NCBI RefSeq assembly: GCF_008933155.1
Contig: NZ_WBVP01000002.1
Span: 186,001-250,000 of the forward strand
DNA length: 64,000 nucleotides
From: Aliivibrio finisterrensis
GTDB lineage: Bacteria > Pseudomonadota > Gammaproteobacteria > Enterobacterales > Vibrionaceae
Direction of reading: 5' to 3'
Shown here piece after piece: positions 8,610 to 17,220 of this stretch. The number at the start of each line of letters is the position of its first letter. Position 1 is the first letter of the stretch. Made by a program: the position numbers and the translations under genes. Below the pieces are notes generated by a model. The model was not told where the DNA came from and made no database searches. It saw nothing but the letters and a program-made list of their open reading frames with translations.

Positions 8610-8751
8610 ATAGCGATTTAAACGTAAATATAGAAGAACAAGTGAGATTAAATACAAACGACAAAAACCTTGCTCTTCATAGGGAGAAAAGTCTGGTTTC
8701 ATAAAATGGAAGTGGTAGCATGATCTGGTATGTTATTTAAGGGATAGAAAA

Positions 8752-8937
8752 ATGGTTACGACCACTCCAACACGTTTTAAAGTGAAAGTGAACACACATA
8801 AAGGAAGCTCTTATTGGACACTTAGCGGTTCCACCACCATTCTTGAAGATGCGGTGGTATTTACGATGGAATCCATGCCTGATTTCTTTAGGCAATCTCT
8901 TGAACAGGATTTTATTGAATTACTGCCTGTTGAATAA
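8752..8937 (+). CDS. Hypothetical protein, 61 aa
   Basis: A small soluble protein (MVTTTPTRFKVKVNTHKGSS...) with AAGGG about 8 nt before the ATG. It starts basic and ends acidic and hydrophobic (SLEQDFIELLPVE). It has no membrane segment or cysteine motif, and I recognise no family. It has its own terminator and no operon partner. Confidence 0.6.
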   Translation: MVTTTPTRFKVKVNTHKGSSYWTLSGSTTILEDAVVFTMESMPDFFRQSLEQDFIELLPVE

Positions 8938-8966
8938 AAGCAATAAATACAGTGCTGTAAGCGTAA

Positions 8967-8999
8967 AGGACAACCATACATTTAATGGTTGTCCTGTTT
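8967..8999. terminator. Hairpin terminator between convergent genes
   Basis: AGGACAACCAT pairs perfectly with ATGGTTGTCCT around a 7-nt loop. It lies between the 61-aa gene and the end of the minus-strand hydrolase gene. Confidence 0.75.
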
Positions 9000-9003
9000 A
9001 TAC

Positions 9004-10179
9004 CTAATCGATAATTAGATAGCCTACTAACTTGCTAATCTCATATTTTAAATTATCAAAGTATGGGTTCCATGTCAGTCGGGCATAAACTTTTCCTTCT
9101 TCTTGATAACCCCATGCCGAGAACCACACATTTTCACCTTGTTTACAGGATTGGGTTTGTTCTTCATCTAAACTGTTGGTACAGATAAGCTTTTCTGCTT
9201 CTTTCCCATAATAGCTATTGTTAGGCGAAAATAATGGGCTCATGTGTGATGCTGTACTGATGTGTAAAGCGTCTAATTTCATAGAGTAGGCTTGAGTTCG
9301 TTGCTTTATTCGCAAACTGTGTTGATCGCCGTACCAAATCAAGTGATTGTTAGGGTTTACAAATTTATCTGCGAAAAATTCCGTGGTCGCTTGTGAATTG
9401 ATAATGCTGTCGGCTTCACTGATAGCGATTAAAGTGGGCACTGTGATATTTTTATCAGAAATTGCTTTTCTAAATGCGACGGCACTGTCGGAGTATTGAG
9501 CCATACCATGCATGGATATAGAGCTGTACCGTGCAAAGTTGTTTTCTTTTTTCGATATACCATCCCAAAATACAGAAACGATTGAACTTAGCTTTTCTAA
9601 TGTAGGGTTTAGTGATTCAAAACCGGGTGAAATAAAGATAAGACCATCAATACCTTCATTATTTAATGTATGAATAGCCGTTAAATTAGCGCCAGTTGAA
9701 AATCCACTTAACCACACTTCTTGATAGTCTTTTTTAAGTAGATTAGCGTAATGGTCAACAATGTTTTGCCAATCTTGATAGGTTGTTAAATACATATCTT
9801 CAGGTTTACTTCCATGGCCAGGTAATAAAAGAACCTGCACGTAGAAGCCTTGCTCTGAAAATGTCGTTGCAAGATCACTAAAGCTATATGGAGAGTCCCC
9901 TAGTCCGTGTACCAGTAGGATCGCTTTTTTTGAGTTTTTATTGCCACGCTCAAAGGGCATGTTCATTGCTAACTCTTTTTCATGATTATCAGAGATAAAA
10001 GCACGATGCTCAGAGAGCCAATCTTTGGTTTCTGCTAAGTACTGATCAAACGAGGGTTGCAGGTAATTGTAATACTGCCCAGATAAATTCAAAGGTTTGT
10101 TATTATTGGAAAAAGTTGAGCACCCGAGAAAAAACAGCGTTAAGCAGAGTACAGTTAAATACATAATGAATTTATGCAC
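9004..10179 (-). CDS. Alpha/beta-hydrolase lipoprotein (carboxylesterase-like)
   Basis: A 391-residue exported protein. The N-terminus ends in the lipobox LFFLGC, so it is probably lipid-anchored in the envelope. The catalytic fold shows the oxyanion segment LLVHGLGDSPYSF and the nucleophile elbow GFSTG (Ser near 164). An acid residue lies in SEADSII and the likely base is in WYGDQHSLRI. Relatives are carboxylesterases or lysophospholipase-like enzymes; the substrate is unknown. The start is GTG at 10179, with AAGGA 6 nt upstream. The MarR gene lies just upstream on the same strand. Confidence 0.85.
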   Translation of the reverse strand: MHKFIMYLTVLCLTLFFLGCSTFSNNNKPLNLSGQYYNYLQPSFDQYLAETKDWLSEHRAFISDNHEKELAMNMPFERGNKNSKKAILLVHGLGDSPYSFSDLATTFSEQGFYVQVLLLPGHGSKPEDMYLTTYQDWQNIVDHYANLLKKDYQEVWLSGFSTGANLTAIHTLNNEGIDGLIFISPGFESLNPTLEKLSSIVSVFWDGISKKENNFARYSSISMHGMAQYSDSAVAFRKAISDKNITVPTLIAISEADSIINSQATTEFFADKFVNPNNHLIWYGDQHSLRIKQRTQAYSMKLDALHISTASHMSPLFSPNNSYYGKEAEKLICTNSLDEEQTQSCKQGENVWFSAWGYQEEGKVYARLTWNPYFDNLKYEISKLVGYLIID

Positions 10180-10270
10180 GATGATTCCTTAAATAATGAA
10201 AGTGACGATTAAACCTATTCCGCGGTTGATAATTTAATCTTTTTATCAGTCTTGATTTATTTGATGGAGA

Positions 10271-10708
10271 TTAGCGGTTAAGATTATTCACCATCTTCTC
10301 TGAAACACGCTTAAATTCAGCGATTTCTGCCTCTGAAAGATCCTTCGACATCTTTTCAAACATCTTGTTATCAATCCCTGATATTTTTTTCATAATCTCT
10401 TTGCCGCTTTCCGTGATGCGAAGGCATTGGCTGCGTTTATCTTCAGGGTTTGGTTCTTTAATGATGAGCTCTTGTGTAAGTAAACTGCTTAGAAGGCGTG
10501 TGACTTGAGCCTTATCTCTATTTAAATAGTGAGCAATATCAACGGCTGTGCAGTGCGGTTTGTGGTTAATGATCTTGATAACTCGTACATGCATAGGTGT
10601 GATCCCAAGATGTAGTTCTTCAATGTGATCATGTAAATTACGCTTTAACGTATGCACTAACGTGAACAAACTATCTAATGATTCTCTATCAGACATAAAT
10701 ATTACCAT
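10271..10708 (-). CDS. MarR-family transcriptional regulator
   Basis: A 145-residue winged-helix regulator. The DNA-binding part shows HCTAVDIAHYLNRDKAQVTR, the wing is KEPNPEDKRSQCLRITESG, and dimerisation helices flank it. The start may be ATG 10708 or ATG 10696 (MSDRESLDSLF). Two near-identical palindromes directly upstream suggest autorepression. The lipoprotein hydrolase follows 91 bp downstream and the DUF3861-like gene is divergent, so both are candidate targets. Confidence 0.9.
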   Translation of the reverse strand: MVIFMSDRESLDSLFTLVHTLKRNLHDHIEELHLGITPMHVRVIKIINHKPHCTAVDIAHYLNRDKAQVTRLLSSLLTQELIIKEPNPEDKRSQCLRITESGKEIMKKISGIDNKMFEKMSKDLSEAEIAEFKRVSEKMVNNLNR

Positions 10709-10716
10709 TAAAGTTG

Positions 10717-10758
10717 GTTGATTTTATCAACTAAAAATATATAGTTGATATTATCAAC
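10717..10758. promoter_or_regulatory. Tandem MarR-type operators
   Basis: Two palindromes, GTTGATTTTATCAAC (10717-10731) and GTTGATATTATCAAC (10744-10758), lie 27 bp apart centre to centre. They differ at one base. They sit just before the MarR start and in the divergent promoter of the gene at 10842. Confidence 0.65.
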
Positions 10759-10841
10759 TTGATTGAGCGTTCTTTCAAGAGGAAGTTCAAATCGGTTTGC
10801 TGTTAATCATGATGAAATTAAGATTATTAGAAGGTAGAACA

Positions 10842-11144
10842 ATGATCCCTAAAATTAGAAAAGATAAGTGTTATCGAGTGACCATTGAAGAGATAACACC
10901 AGAGCAAGAAACAGCTCAAACATTGGCGTTTGAATTTCAAGATCGTGAAGATGTATTTACTATCGTCGATAAGCTAAAGCAAATGAGTGGCTTAGAGCCA
11001 GAAGTATCAACGAGAGTTGGGGTTGCGTTACGTCTACTAGGCCCTGTTATGATGGCAAATCGTAAACATGAATTGTTTGCTGATTTTATGCCGCACTTTA
11101 AAACCTTTATGCAAAACTTGAAGAATAAAGTGAAAGGCAAATAA
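10842..11144 (+). CDS. DUF3861-like protein
   Basis: A 100-residue soluble protein (MIPKIRKDKCYRVTIEEITP...). The early YRVTIEEITPEQE strand, the DVFTIVDKLKQMSGL segment and the lysine-rich tail fit my recollection of the DUF3861 family, whose function is unknown. ATG 10842, with AAGG 7 nt upstream, is preferred over the longer frame from 10797, which would add an unrelated hydrophobic lead. It shares the MarR operator region and may be part of that regulon. Confidence 0.7.
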   Translation: MIPKIRKDKCYRVTIEEITPEQETAQTLAFEFQDREDVFTIVDKLKQMSGLEPEVSTRVGVALRLLGPVMMANRKHELFADFMPHFKTFMQNLKNKVKGK

Positions 11145-11179
11145 GAAAGTAATGTTTTAAGAGCATATTGAAAACCTAA

Positions 11180-11208
11180 AGCCGAGTGAGAGAGACACTC
11201 GGATTTTT
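11180..11208 (+). terminator. Rho-independent terminator
   Basis: CCGAGTG and CACTCGG pair around a 7-nt loop, followed by ATTTTT. It serves the DUF3861-like gene. Confidence 0.8.
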
Positions 11209-11287
11209 GTGTATGGTGGACACGCTTGTGGAAGTACCACCGCATATCGCTGCTGGTCAATTCATCGAAAAATTATCAATGAATCAC

Positions 11288-12139
11288 CTACCTGAACCTT
11301 CGTGACAGCTTAATATAAAGCAACAAAGATAAAATAATGGCACCACCACCGAACATTTTTTGCGTTTCTAACACTTCATTCAGTAAGGTAACACTGATCA
11401 GTAATGTCCAGATAGGTTCTAAGATCATAATCAGTGAGGCGGTTTCTATCTCTACCGAAAATTGCCCAAGAGTTTGAGCGAGATAACGAATGGCCGTTGC
11501 CACAATGGTTGAGATTAAAAACCAAAAAATAGCATGCTCTGTGAGTTCAAATGGCGCATGTGAATTAAATGATGCATATAAACAGCCGCTAATTCCCACA
11601 ACAAACATTTGAACGCAAATGGATAATAACGGTGTGATAGAACCAATAACACGCTTGTTTAATACAAAGTGTAATGACAATAAAAGAGAAGAGAGCATAA
11701 ACCCAAGTTGGCTTGGTTCCATTTTCCAACCATTTCCTAGGGTTAATAACATCATACCAAAAATAGAAATAGGCAAGGCTAACCAAAAGGCTTTATTGGG
11801 CTTTTGACGAAATAAAATCCAGGCAATCAGAGGGGCAATTAGCATGGCTAAACTCATAATAAATGCGCCCTCTGCTAATGACGAAGTGATAGCAACAGCA
11901 TACACCCAGACTTGCAGAGCAAGCGATAGCACTAAACCAACGCCAGTAAGCGCAAAGCCTTGTTTGATGGTTAAGTTGCGAAGTTGTTTATAACAAAAAG
12001 GAAGAAGCACCAAACTTGCGAGCAGAAATCGTGTGCCAATAAAAATATCACCGGGAATCGTCATGACGACCATTTTTGATGCACCCCAGCCAATAGCGGC
12101 AAGAATGGTAGCCATAACCAGATAAAGGATTCCACGCAT
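11288..12139 (-). CDS. EamA/DMT-family transporter
   Basis: An inner-membrane protein of about 283 residues with ten predicted hydrophobic helices in two EamA repeats. The first half starts MRGILYLVMATILAAIGWGA; the second contains SSLLLSLHFVLNKRVIG. Drug/metabolite transporters of this type export amino acids or small metabolites; no substrate can be read from the sequence. ATG 12139 is preferred over an upstream TTG at 12175. It lies downstream of the old-yellow-enzyme gene, but a terminator separates them. Confidence 0.85.
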   Translation of the reverse strand: MRGILYLVMATILAAIGWGASKMVVMTIPGDIFIGTRFLLASLVLLPFCYKQLRNLTIKQGFALTGVGLVLSLALQVWVYAVAITSSLAEGAFIMSLAMLIAPLIAWILFRQKPNKAFWLALPISIFGMMLLTLGNGWKMEPSQLGFMLSSLLLSLHFVLNKRVIGSITPLLSICVQMFVVGISGCLYASFNSHAPFELTEHAIFWFLISTIVATAIRYLAQTLGQFSVEIETASLIMILEPIWTLLISVTLLNEVLETQKMFGGGAIILSLLLYIKLSRRFR

Positions 12140-12187
12140 AGACGTATACTCTGAATATAAAAAGAAGAAAGGCAATATTACGTGATA

Positions 12188-12222
12188 TAAAAAATAACCC
12201 CACTTAAATAAGCAGGGTTATA
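12188..12222 (-). terminator. Rho-independent terminator of the nemA-like gene
   Basis: Read on the minus strand, ATAACCC and GGGTTAT pair around a 14-nt loop and run into six T. Confidence 0.7.
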
Positions 12223-12255
12223 TCATTTATTTAGAGTGTTTCAATATTAAGGCAA

Positions 12256-13353
12256 TTACGCTTGATACTCAGGGTAATCTGTTAAGCCTTGCTCTGCACC
12301 GCCAAATAACGTATTTGGATCATGTTGCGCTAGAGGGTAACCGTGTTTGATACGATTTGGTAAATCAGGGTTAGAAATAAATGGACGCCCAAAGCTGACC
12401 ATATTTGCTAAACCGCTGGTTAATGCGTGCTCGGCTTTCTCGGTATTGTAACGACCGGCATAAATAATAGTGCCTTTAAACGCATCACGAATCGCTTCTT
12501 TAAATTCTGCAGGTGTATCTGGCGCATCATCCCAATCGACTTCAGCAATGTGCATATAAACCACATTGAGTTTATTTAACAACACAGCGGCTGCGGTGTA
12601 GGTTTCTGTTGGTGTCTTATCAACCGTACCATTTAATGAGGTAAACGGAGCAAGACGAACGCCAACGCGATCATGACCAATAGCGTCAGCCATTGCCTCA
12701 ACCACTTCGCCTAAAAAGCGCAGGCGATTGTCGATAGAGCCACCATATTCATCGGTACGATTATTGGCTTCTGAATCAATAAATTGGTTAATTAAATAGC
12801 CATTTGCAGCATGAAGCTCAATGCCATCAAAACCGGCTTCTACTGCATTTAGTGCCGCTTGACGATACTCTGCAACAACATCAGTAATGTCTTGTTTTGT
12901 CATTTCACGAGGTTCAACCACATCCACAAAGCCCGGTGCGTCAGTACCATTATCAATAAACACTTTTACGTTTTCTGCTTTTAGTGCGGACGATGAAATA
13001 GGCTGTTGTCCACCAATATTATCAGGGTGAGTAACACGGCCAACGTGCCAAAGTTGAGCAAAAATAGCACCACCTTTTGCGTGCACGGCGTCAGTGACTT
13101 TTTTCCAACCTGCTATTTGTTCTTGAGAGTAGATACCCGGAGTCCATGCATAGCCTTGGCCCATCTCTGAAATTTGAGTCCCCTCAGCAATGATAAGCCC
13201 CGCACTTGCGCGTTGTGCGTAATATTGTGCCATCATGTCGTTTGCCAAATTACCTGGCTGGGTAGCGCGAGAGCGGGTCATTGGTGGCATAACAATACGG
13301 TTTTTAAGCGTAAGGTTACCCAGTTGCATTGGTTGAAATAGTGCATTTGTCAT
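12256..13353 (-). CDS. nemA: Old-yellow-enzyme-family alkene reductase (NemA-like)
   Basis: A 365-residue FMN-dependent TIM-barrel reductase. It begins LFQPMQLGNLTLKNRIVMPP, with the MTRSRA FMN-binding segment. The substrate-binding pair His/Asn is in ELHAANGYLINQF near residue 180. The C-terminal phosphate-binding segment is SFGRPFISNPDLPNR. The family reduces activated C=C bonds and nitro compounds such as N-ethylmaleimide, nitrate esters and TNT. AAGGGG precedes the start. No nemR repressor is adjacent; the gene upstream is a divergent EamA transporter. Confidence 0.92.
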   Translation of the reverse strand: MTNALFQPMQLGNLTLKNRIVMPPMTRSRATQPGNLANDMMAQYYAQRASAGLIIAEGTQISEMGQGYAWTPGIYSQEQIAGWKKVTDAVHAKGGAIFAQLWHVGRVTHPDNIGGQQPISSSALKAENVKVFIDNGTDAPGFVDVVEPREMTKQDITDVVAEYRQAALNAVEAGFDGIELHAANGYLINQFIDSEANNRTDEYGGSIDNRLRFLGEVVEAMADAIGHDRVGVRLAPFTSLNGTVDKTPTETYTAAAVLLNKLNVVYMHIAEVDWDDAPDTPAEFKEAIRDAFKGTIIYAGRYNTEKAEHALTSGLANMVSFGRPFISNPDLPNRIKHGYPLAQHDPNTLFGGAEQGLTDYPEYQA

Positions 13354-13593
13354 GGTACTTCCCCTTGCCTAACTAACGGTTGTTATTTTGTATGGGAGTA
13401 AGATATACAAAAAAGAGAGTTACATGAAATTATGATTACTTATTATTTTAATAACAAAGTGTAATAATCCATTGTGGGAAGAGCAGATATTTGGAATACA
13501 GTCTGAATGTCGATGTGATTAATATAAGAGCTTTGGGTGCTGCGAGTAAATTAGGCTATCATTCATTACCCTCTAAATTTGGTTGATGTTGTT

Positions 13594-14505
13594 ATGCCTA
13601 CTTTCTCTTTTTCACTGATCCCGACAGGGGTTAGATTTATGTTTCTTTCTGCGCTTGGATTTGCGCTCATGTCGGCGTGCGTAAAATACGTGAGTAATTA
13701 CGGTATTCCAGTATTTGAAATTGTGGCAGCAAGGGCATTAGTTTCTTTGATCATTAGCTATGCAGATGTGAAACGAAAAGGCATTTCGATATGGGGAAAC
13801 AATAAGTCCTTACTTCTTGCCCGTGGAGCAGTAGGCACAGCAGCGCTTATGTGTGTTTACTACGCAGTGACGACCTTACCTCTGGCGGAAGCAACCATCT
13901 TACAATACGTCCATCCTATCTTTACCGCATTGCTCGGCGTTCTGTTTCTTAAAGAGCACATTCAAAAATCAACCATGATATGCATTGCATTTTGTCTTGT
14001 GGGCTTATTTGTTATGGTCCAACCAAGCATGAACAATGGCAGTACAAGTGAACTGCCTGTTTTTAGTATCCTTGTTGCGTTGTGTGGTGCATTAGGAAGT
14101 TCGATTGCCTATGTGATAGTAAGAAAACTCAGCCAAACAGAAGACAGCTCTGTGATCATATTTTATTTCCCATTAGTGGCGTTACCTATCTCAAGCGTAC
14201 TGATTTGGAATAACTTTGTATGGCCAAGCCTGTTCCTTACCATGATCCTGATTTTAATCGGCATCTTCACACAAATTGGACAATATGGATTGACCAAAGC
14301 CATGCAAACCCAAGCGGCGGGTAAAGCGTCTGCTTACTCTTATGTTCAGATTGTCTTTTCTGCGTTATTAGGTGTTTGGATATTTAATGAGGTTCCATCT
14401 ATTTGGACTTATATCGGTGGTGGTTTGATTGTGACAGGTGCGCTCATTAACGTATTTGGTAAGCAGTCAGTATCTATTCCTAAGAAAAATAGTTCACTTA
14501 ACTAA
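13594..14505 (+). CDS. EamA/DMT-family transporter
   Basis: A 303-residue inner-membrane protein with two EamA repeats and about ten helices. The first contains PLAEATILQYVHPIFTALLG; the second contains TQAAGKASAYSYVQIVFSALLG. This YVHP/YVQ pattern is typical of the RarD/YdcZ-type branch of metabolite exporters. ATG 13594 is preferred to the TTG at 13579. It is divergent from the nemA-like gene across 240 bp of AT-rich promoter. The substrate is unknown. Confidence 0.87.
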   Translation: MPTFSFSLIPTGVRFMFLSALGFALMSACVKYVSNYGIPVFEIVAARALVSLIISYADVKRKGISIWGNNKSLLLARGAVGTAALMCVYYAVTTLPLAEATILQYVHPIFTALLGVLFLKEHIQKSTMICIAFCLVGLFVMVQPSMNNGSTSELPVFSILVALCGALGSSIAYVIVRKLSQTEDSSVIIFYFPLVALPISSVLIWNNFVWPSLFLTMILILIGIFTQIGQYGLTKAMQTQAAGKASAYSYVQIVFSALLGVWIFNEVPSIWTYIGGGLIVTGALINVFGKQSVSIPKKNSSLN

Positions 14506-14600
14506 ACGGGGCTATTTACACCGGTCAAATATGAATTTTTTATCCTTAAATAATTTTTTTATTCATATATGGCGTAATACAGAGTGTTATAGCTATGTTT

Positions 14601-14656
14601 ATGCCAAATATGAATTAATTTGCTAGGTTTTTTGTTCATATATTCATTTTTGGCAT
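14601..14656. repeat. Inverted repeat between convergent genes
   Basis: ATGCCAAATATGAAT (14601-14615) and ATTCATTTTTGGCAT (14642-14656) are inverted copies with one mismatch across 26 nt. It lies 30 bp beyond the umuC stop and may act as a terminator or be a short repeat remnant. Confidence 0.5.
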
Positions 14657-14685
14657 ATCGATGTTTATCCCTTCTATGTAACCAA

Positions 14686-15942
14686 TCAACACCTAATCTT
14701 CGGCACATCGTTCCATCTGGTTGTATATTGCGGCGTTAGCCTATCACGCCGCATTCCCCATTTTTCATTAATCCCCTGAGCGCCTAAAAACAGCGTGTCT
14801 GTGCCATATTTTTGGTTAATACCATCAAAAACACTCATCAATTCCGTATTATTTGGGGTAGGGTTCAGCATATCAAATTGCTCATGCTCGCCATTGCTTA
14901 AATCCAGCAAACCAACGCCTACTTTGTAATAATTAACACCTGGCTGAAATAAGGCTTTAGCAAGAGAGGTAGTGACGGAAGTCAGTTGTGTTGCATCTGC
15001 CGTTGGATAAGCAAAATTGTGAATTAGCTTTCTGTTCACAGGCTTTTCATCAAAAGGAGAGTTAGAGGCAAAACACATCATGATTTTGCACAGTGAGCCT
15101 TGTTTTCTCGCTTTGTAAGAAGCAATCGCCGCGTGTTTAGCTAACGCTTGCTGCAGTGATTCTAGATCGGTAATTCGGTTACCCATGCTTCTTGTTGAGA
15201 ATATCTGTTTTTTATCGGCTCGCGCCACATCCCATGTTTTACAGACTTGGCCGTTTAACTCAAGAACCACGCGCTCTACTTCCACATTGAAATTCTTACG
15301 AACCAAACCAATCGGCATAGCGCACAATTGCAACGCGGTATAAATTCCCATTGTGTTCATACGTTTTGATAATTGGCGACCAATTCCCCACACATCACCA
15401 ACTTCTAAAACCCCTAATACTTTTAAGCGCTCTTGCTCTGAATCCAGAACACAGACCCCATTGTATTGTTCGATTTTTTTAGCTGCGTGATTGGCCACTT
15501 TTGCTAATGTTAATGTGGGACCCATTCCAACGCACACTGGTAAACGGCACTCTTTCCAAACAGCTCGACGCAATTCAGAAGCATGTTGACGTAGACATTG
15601 GATAGCAGGGAAGCAACGTTTAAAAGAAAGAAAAGACTCATCGATAGAATAGATATGTTGCTCTGGTGCGAAGCGTCCGATCACCTCCATCATTTTGGCA
15701 GAGAGATCAGAATAAAGCTCATAATTTGAAGAGAGCGCAATAACCCCACGTTGCTCACATAGGGATTTCATCTCAAAGTAAGGTTTAAATTTTTGGATGC
15801 CGGCTTCTTTAGCCAACCGGTTAGCCGCCACGATCATTCCATCGTTATTAGATAAGACAACGATAGGGCGAGAGCGCCACTCTGGGCGAAACACTTGCTC
15901 AGCACTGCAGTAAAACGCATTGGCATCGACAAGGGCAAACAT
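14686..15942 (-). CDS. umuC: DNA polymerase V catalytic subunit UmuC
   Basis: A 418-residue Y-family polymerase for error-prone translesion synthesis. The palm motifs are MFALVDANAFY (first catalytic Asp) and SIDESFLSF (second Asp-Glu pair near residue 101). The finger segment VVLSNNDGMIVAAN and the little-finger domain follow. ATG 15942 overlaps the umuD stop by one base (TGATG), showing translational coupling. The track from TTG 15945 adds only one residue. UmuC needs cleaved UmuD dimers and RecA to be active. Length is normal and no active-site residue is missing. Confidence 0.95.
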   Translation of the reverse strand: MFALVDANAFYCSAEQVFRPEWRSRPIVVLSNNDGMIVAANRLAKEAGIQKFKPYFEMKSLCEQRGVIALSSNYELYSDLSAKMMEVIGRFAPEQHIYSIDESFLSFKRCFPAIQCLRQHASELRRAVWKECRLPVCVGMGPTLTLAKVANHAAKKIEQYNGVCVLDSEQERLKVLGVLEVGDVWGIGRQLSKRMNTMGIYTALQLCAMPIGLVRKNFNVEVERVVLELNGQVCKTWDVARADKKQIFSTRSMGNRITDLESLQQALAKHAAIASYKARKQGSLCKIMMCFASNSPFDEKPVNRKLIHNFAYPTADATQLTSVTTSLAKALFQPGVNYYKVGVGLLDLSNGEHEQFDMLNPTPNNTELMSVFDGINQKYGTDTLFLGAQGINEKWGMRRDRLTPQYTTRWNDVPKIRC

Positions 15943-16349
15943 CAATTAAAACTCAATAAATGGCTAGGGCGGTGACAGCGTATCGAGCGGATCACCACTC
16001 CCTCAATGCTGAACGTATCAAAATCATTAATCTGTACCGGTTGAATGCTTTCATTGGCGGAGACTAATAAACGTCGTTGGGTATCAAGCAACTTACACAC
16101 AAATTCACCGTTTAGATTAGCCACTATCACATCATGGTTTGATACCGTTACATGGCGGTCAACTATCAATAAATCACCATCAAAGATGCCCACGCCTTGC
16201 ATTGAATCGCCACAGGCGCGACCAATAAACGTTGAGCTTGGGTGCTCGATTAACAACTCATCAAGATCAAACGCCAATTGAGAGTACTCAGCAGCAGGAC
16301 TCTCAAAGCCAATAATACCGGCACTGGCAGAAATAGGGATCACATTCAT
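15942..16349 (-). CDS. umuD: DNA polymerase V accessory subunit UmuD (S24 autoprotease)
   Basis: A 135-residue protein whose RecA-stimulated self-cleavage gives UmuD'. The catalytic Ser is S49 in ACGDSMQG and the Lys is K86 in GEFVCKLL. The expected cleavage bond is I13-G14 in IIGFESPAAEY, aligned with C24-G25 of E. coli UmuD. The N-terminal arm is about 11 residues shorter than in E. coli. A LexA box begins 11 bp before the start, so the umuDC operon should be SOS-induced. Confidence 0.95.
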   Translation of the reverse strand: MNVIPISASAGIIGFESPAAEYSQLAFDLDELLIEHPSSTFIGRACGDSMQGVGIFDGDLLIVDRHVTVSNHDVIVANLNGEFVCKLLDTQRRLLVSANESIQPVQINDFDTFSIEGVVIRSIRCHRPSHLLSFN

Positions 16350-16359
16350 AAAAATAACA

Positions 16360-16375
16360 CTGTAATTATATACAG
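16360..16375 (-). promoter_or_regulatory. LexA (SOS) box of umuDC
   Basis: CTGTAATTATATACAG matches the consensus CTGT-N8-ACAG exactly, with an AT-rich spacer. It lies between -11 and -26 from the umuD start. Confidence 0.92.
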
Positions 16376-16528
16376 TTTTATTTTGGCCGTGAATGGGTTA
16401 AAGATCAAGATTATTCTGAAGCAAACGCTATCACTTGCACTAGAAAATCATCAAAATTCTTTTTTTTTCAATATTTAAACTAGAATTTTCCATAAATTTA
16501 TTTTAAGGGCGATTTACCTCTTCTACCC

Positions 16529-16797
16529 CTAAGAAAAGTAATTTGAAATAAAATCAATGAAAGCACGAATGCGTTGAGGTTGGTACTCACTATCTTTATA
16601 GACCATATACATAGGTAACTTTACCGTTTTATATTGTTCTAATATCTGCGTTAGTGAGCCCGATTTTAATTCGTGTTCTACCATCCATTTTGGCATTGCA
16701 GCTACACCTTGCCCTAGCTTTGCCATTTGAACCAACATCTCTGGGCTGTCACTTCGTACTTGTTCTTTTATCTTAACTTTTGTCTCTTTCCCATCTT
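16529..16797 (-). pseudogene. LysR regulator, 3' fragment only
   Basis: The last 88 or so residues of a LysR effector domain are present: DGKETKVKIKEQVRSDSPEM, LVQMAKLGQGVAAMPKWMV and RIRAFIDFISNYF. These match the normal C-terminal end of the family. The DNA-binding half and most of the effector domain are missing. Upstream, the frame runs into catB-like sequence read out of frame, so the apparent ATG at 16855 is not a real start. This is a deletion or recombination scar. The junction is only known to within about 25 bp. Confidence 0.8.
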
Positions 16798-16967
16798 GGC
16801 TCCCATTGACGGCTGATTTTGTCTCCGTGTAAATACCGAACAACAGAGTCTTCAAAACCGTTATCCCAGCAATCGCTGTAATAGCTATGGGTGCCTTTAA
16901 TGTGAATGTTTTTGTTGGTTACTACTTCATGAAGTAACTGAAACTTTGACCAGTGTTTTTCTTGCAT
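16773..16967 (-). pseudogene. CatB-like xenobiotic acetyltransferase, 5' fragment
   Basis: The 64-residue frame starts MQEKHWSKFQLLHEVVTNKN and contains GTHSYYSDCWDNGFEDSVV followed by RYLHGD. This is the N-terminus of hexapeptide-repeat acetyltransferases related to CatB/Vat, which inactivate chloramphenicol or streptogramins. All the left-handed beta-helix and active site are missing. The family sequence stops near EPRWE, where LysR sequence takes over in another frame. A good AAAGG ribosome-binding site is preserved, so a short peptide may still be made. Confidence 0.75.
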
Positions 16968-17159
16968 AATAAACCTTTAAACTTATATAAAAATAATGGA
17001 ATTGGCATTAATTTAAAATAAGTCAGTGGATTCTAGGCTGTTTCAGTAGGGGGATAAGCTTCATTATTATTGTCCTTACAATTTGAGAGGATAATAACAC
17101 ATTGAGTTGTTTTATGGGGTACTTCTGATATTTAGAAATATCGAGAGGTAAAAACAAAA

Positions 17160-17191
17160 AGGCATTAGCAAATTTAACTCTGCTAATGCCT
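17160..17191 (-). terminator. Rho-independent terminator
   Basis: AGGCATTAGCA pairs perfectly with TGCTAATGCCT around a 10-nt loop. Read on the minus strand it is followed by a T-rich tract, so it ends the gene at 17221-17595. Confidence 0.82.
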
Positions 17192-17220
17192 AGAATTTGT
17201 ATATTGAGCGTTATTAACGC

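Noticed and set aside
13508-13587. A frame reading LNVDVINIRALGAASKLGYH resembles the start of a LysR HTH.
   Set aside because: It is only about 26 codons long, has no LysR continuation and lies in the nemA/EamA promoter gap. The match is too short to call a gene remnant.
16773-16855. Apparent start MKTLLFGIYTETKSAVNGSQ of a short LysR-like protein.
   Set aside because: These residues are the catB-like fragment read out of frame, so this is not a real N-terminus.
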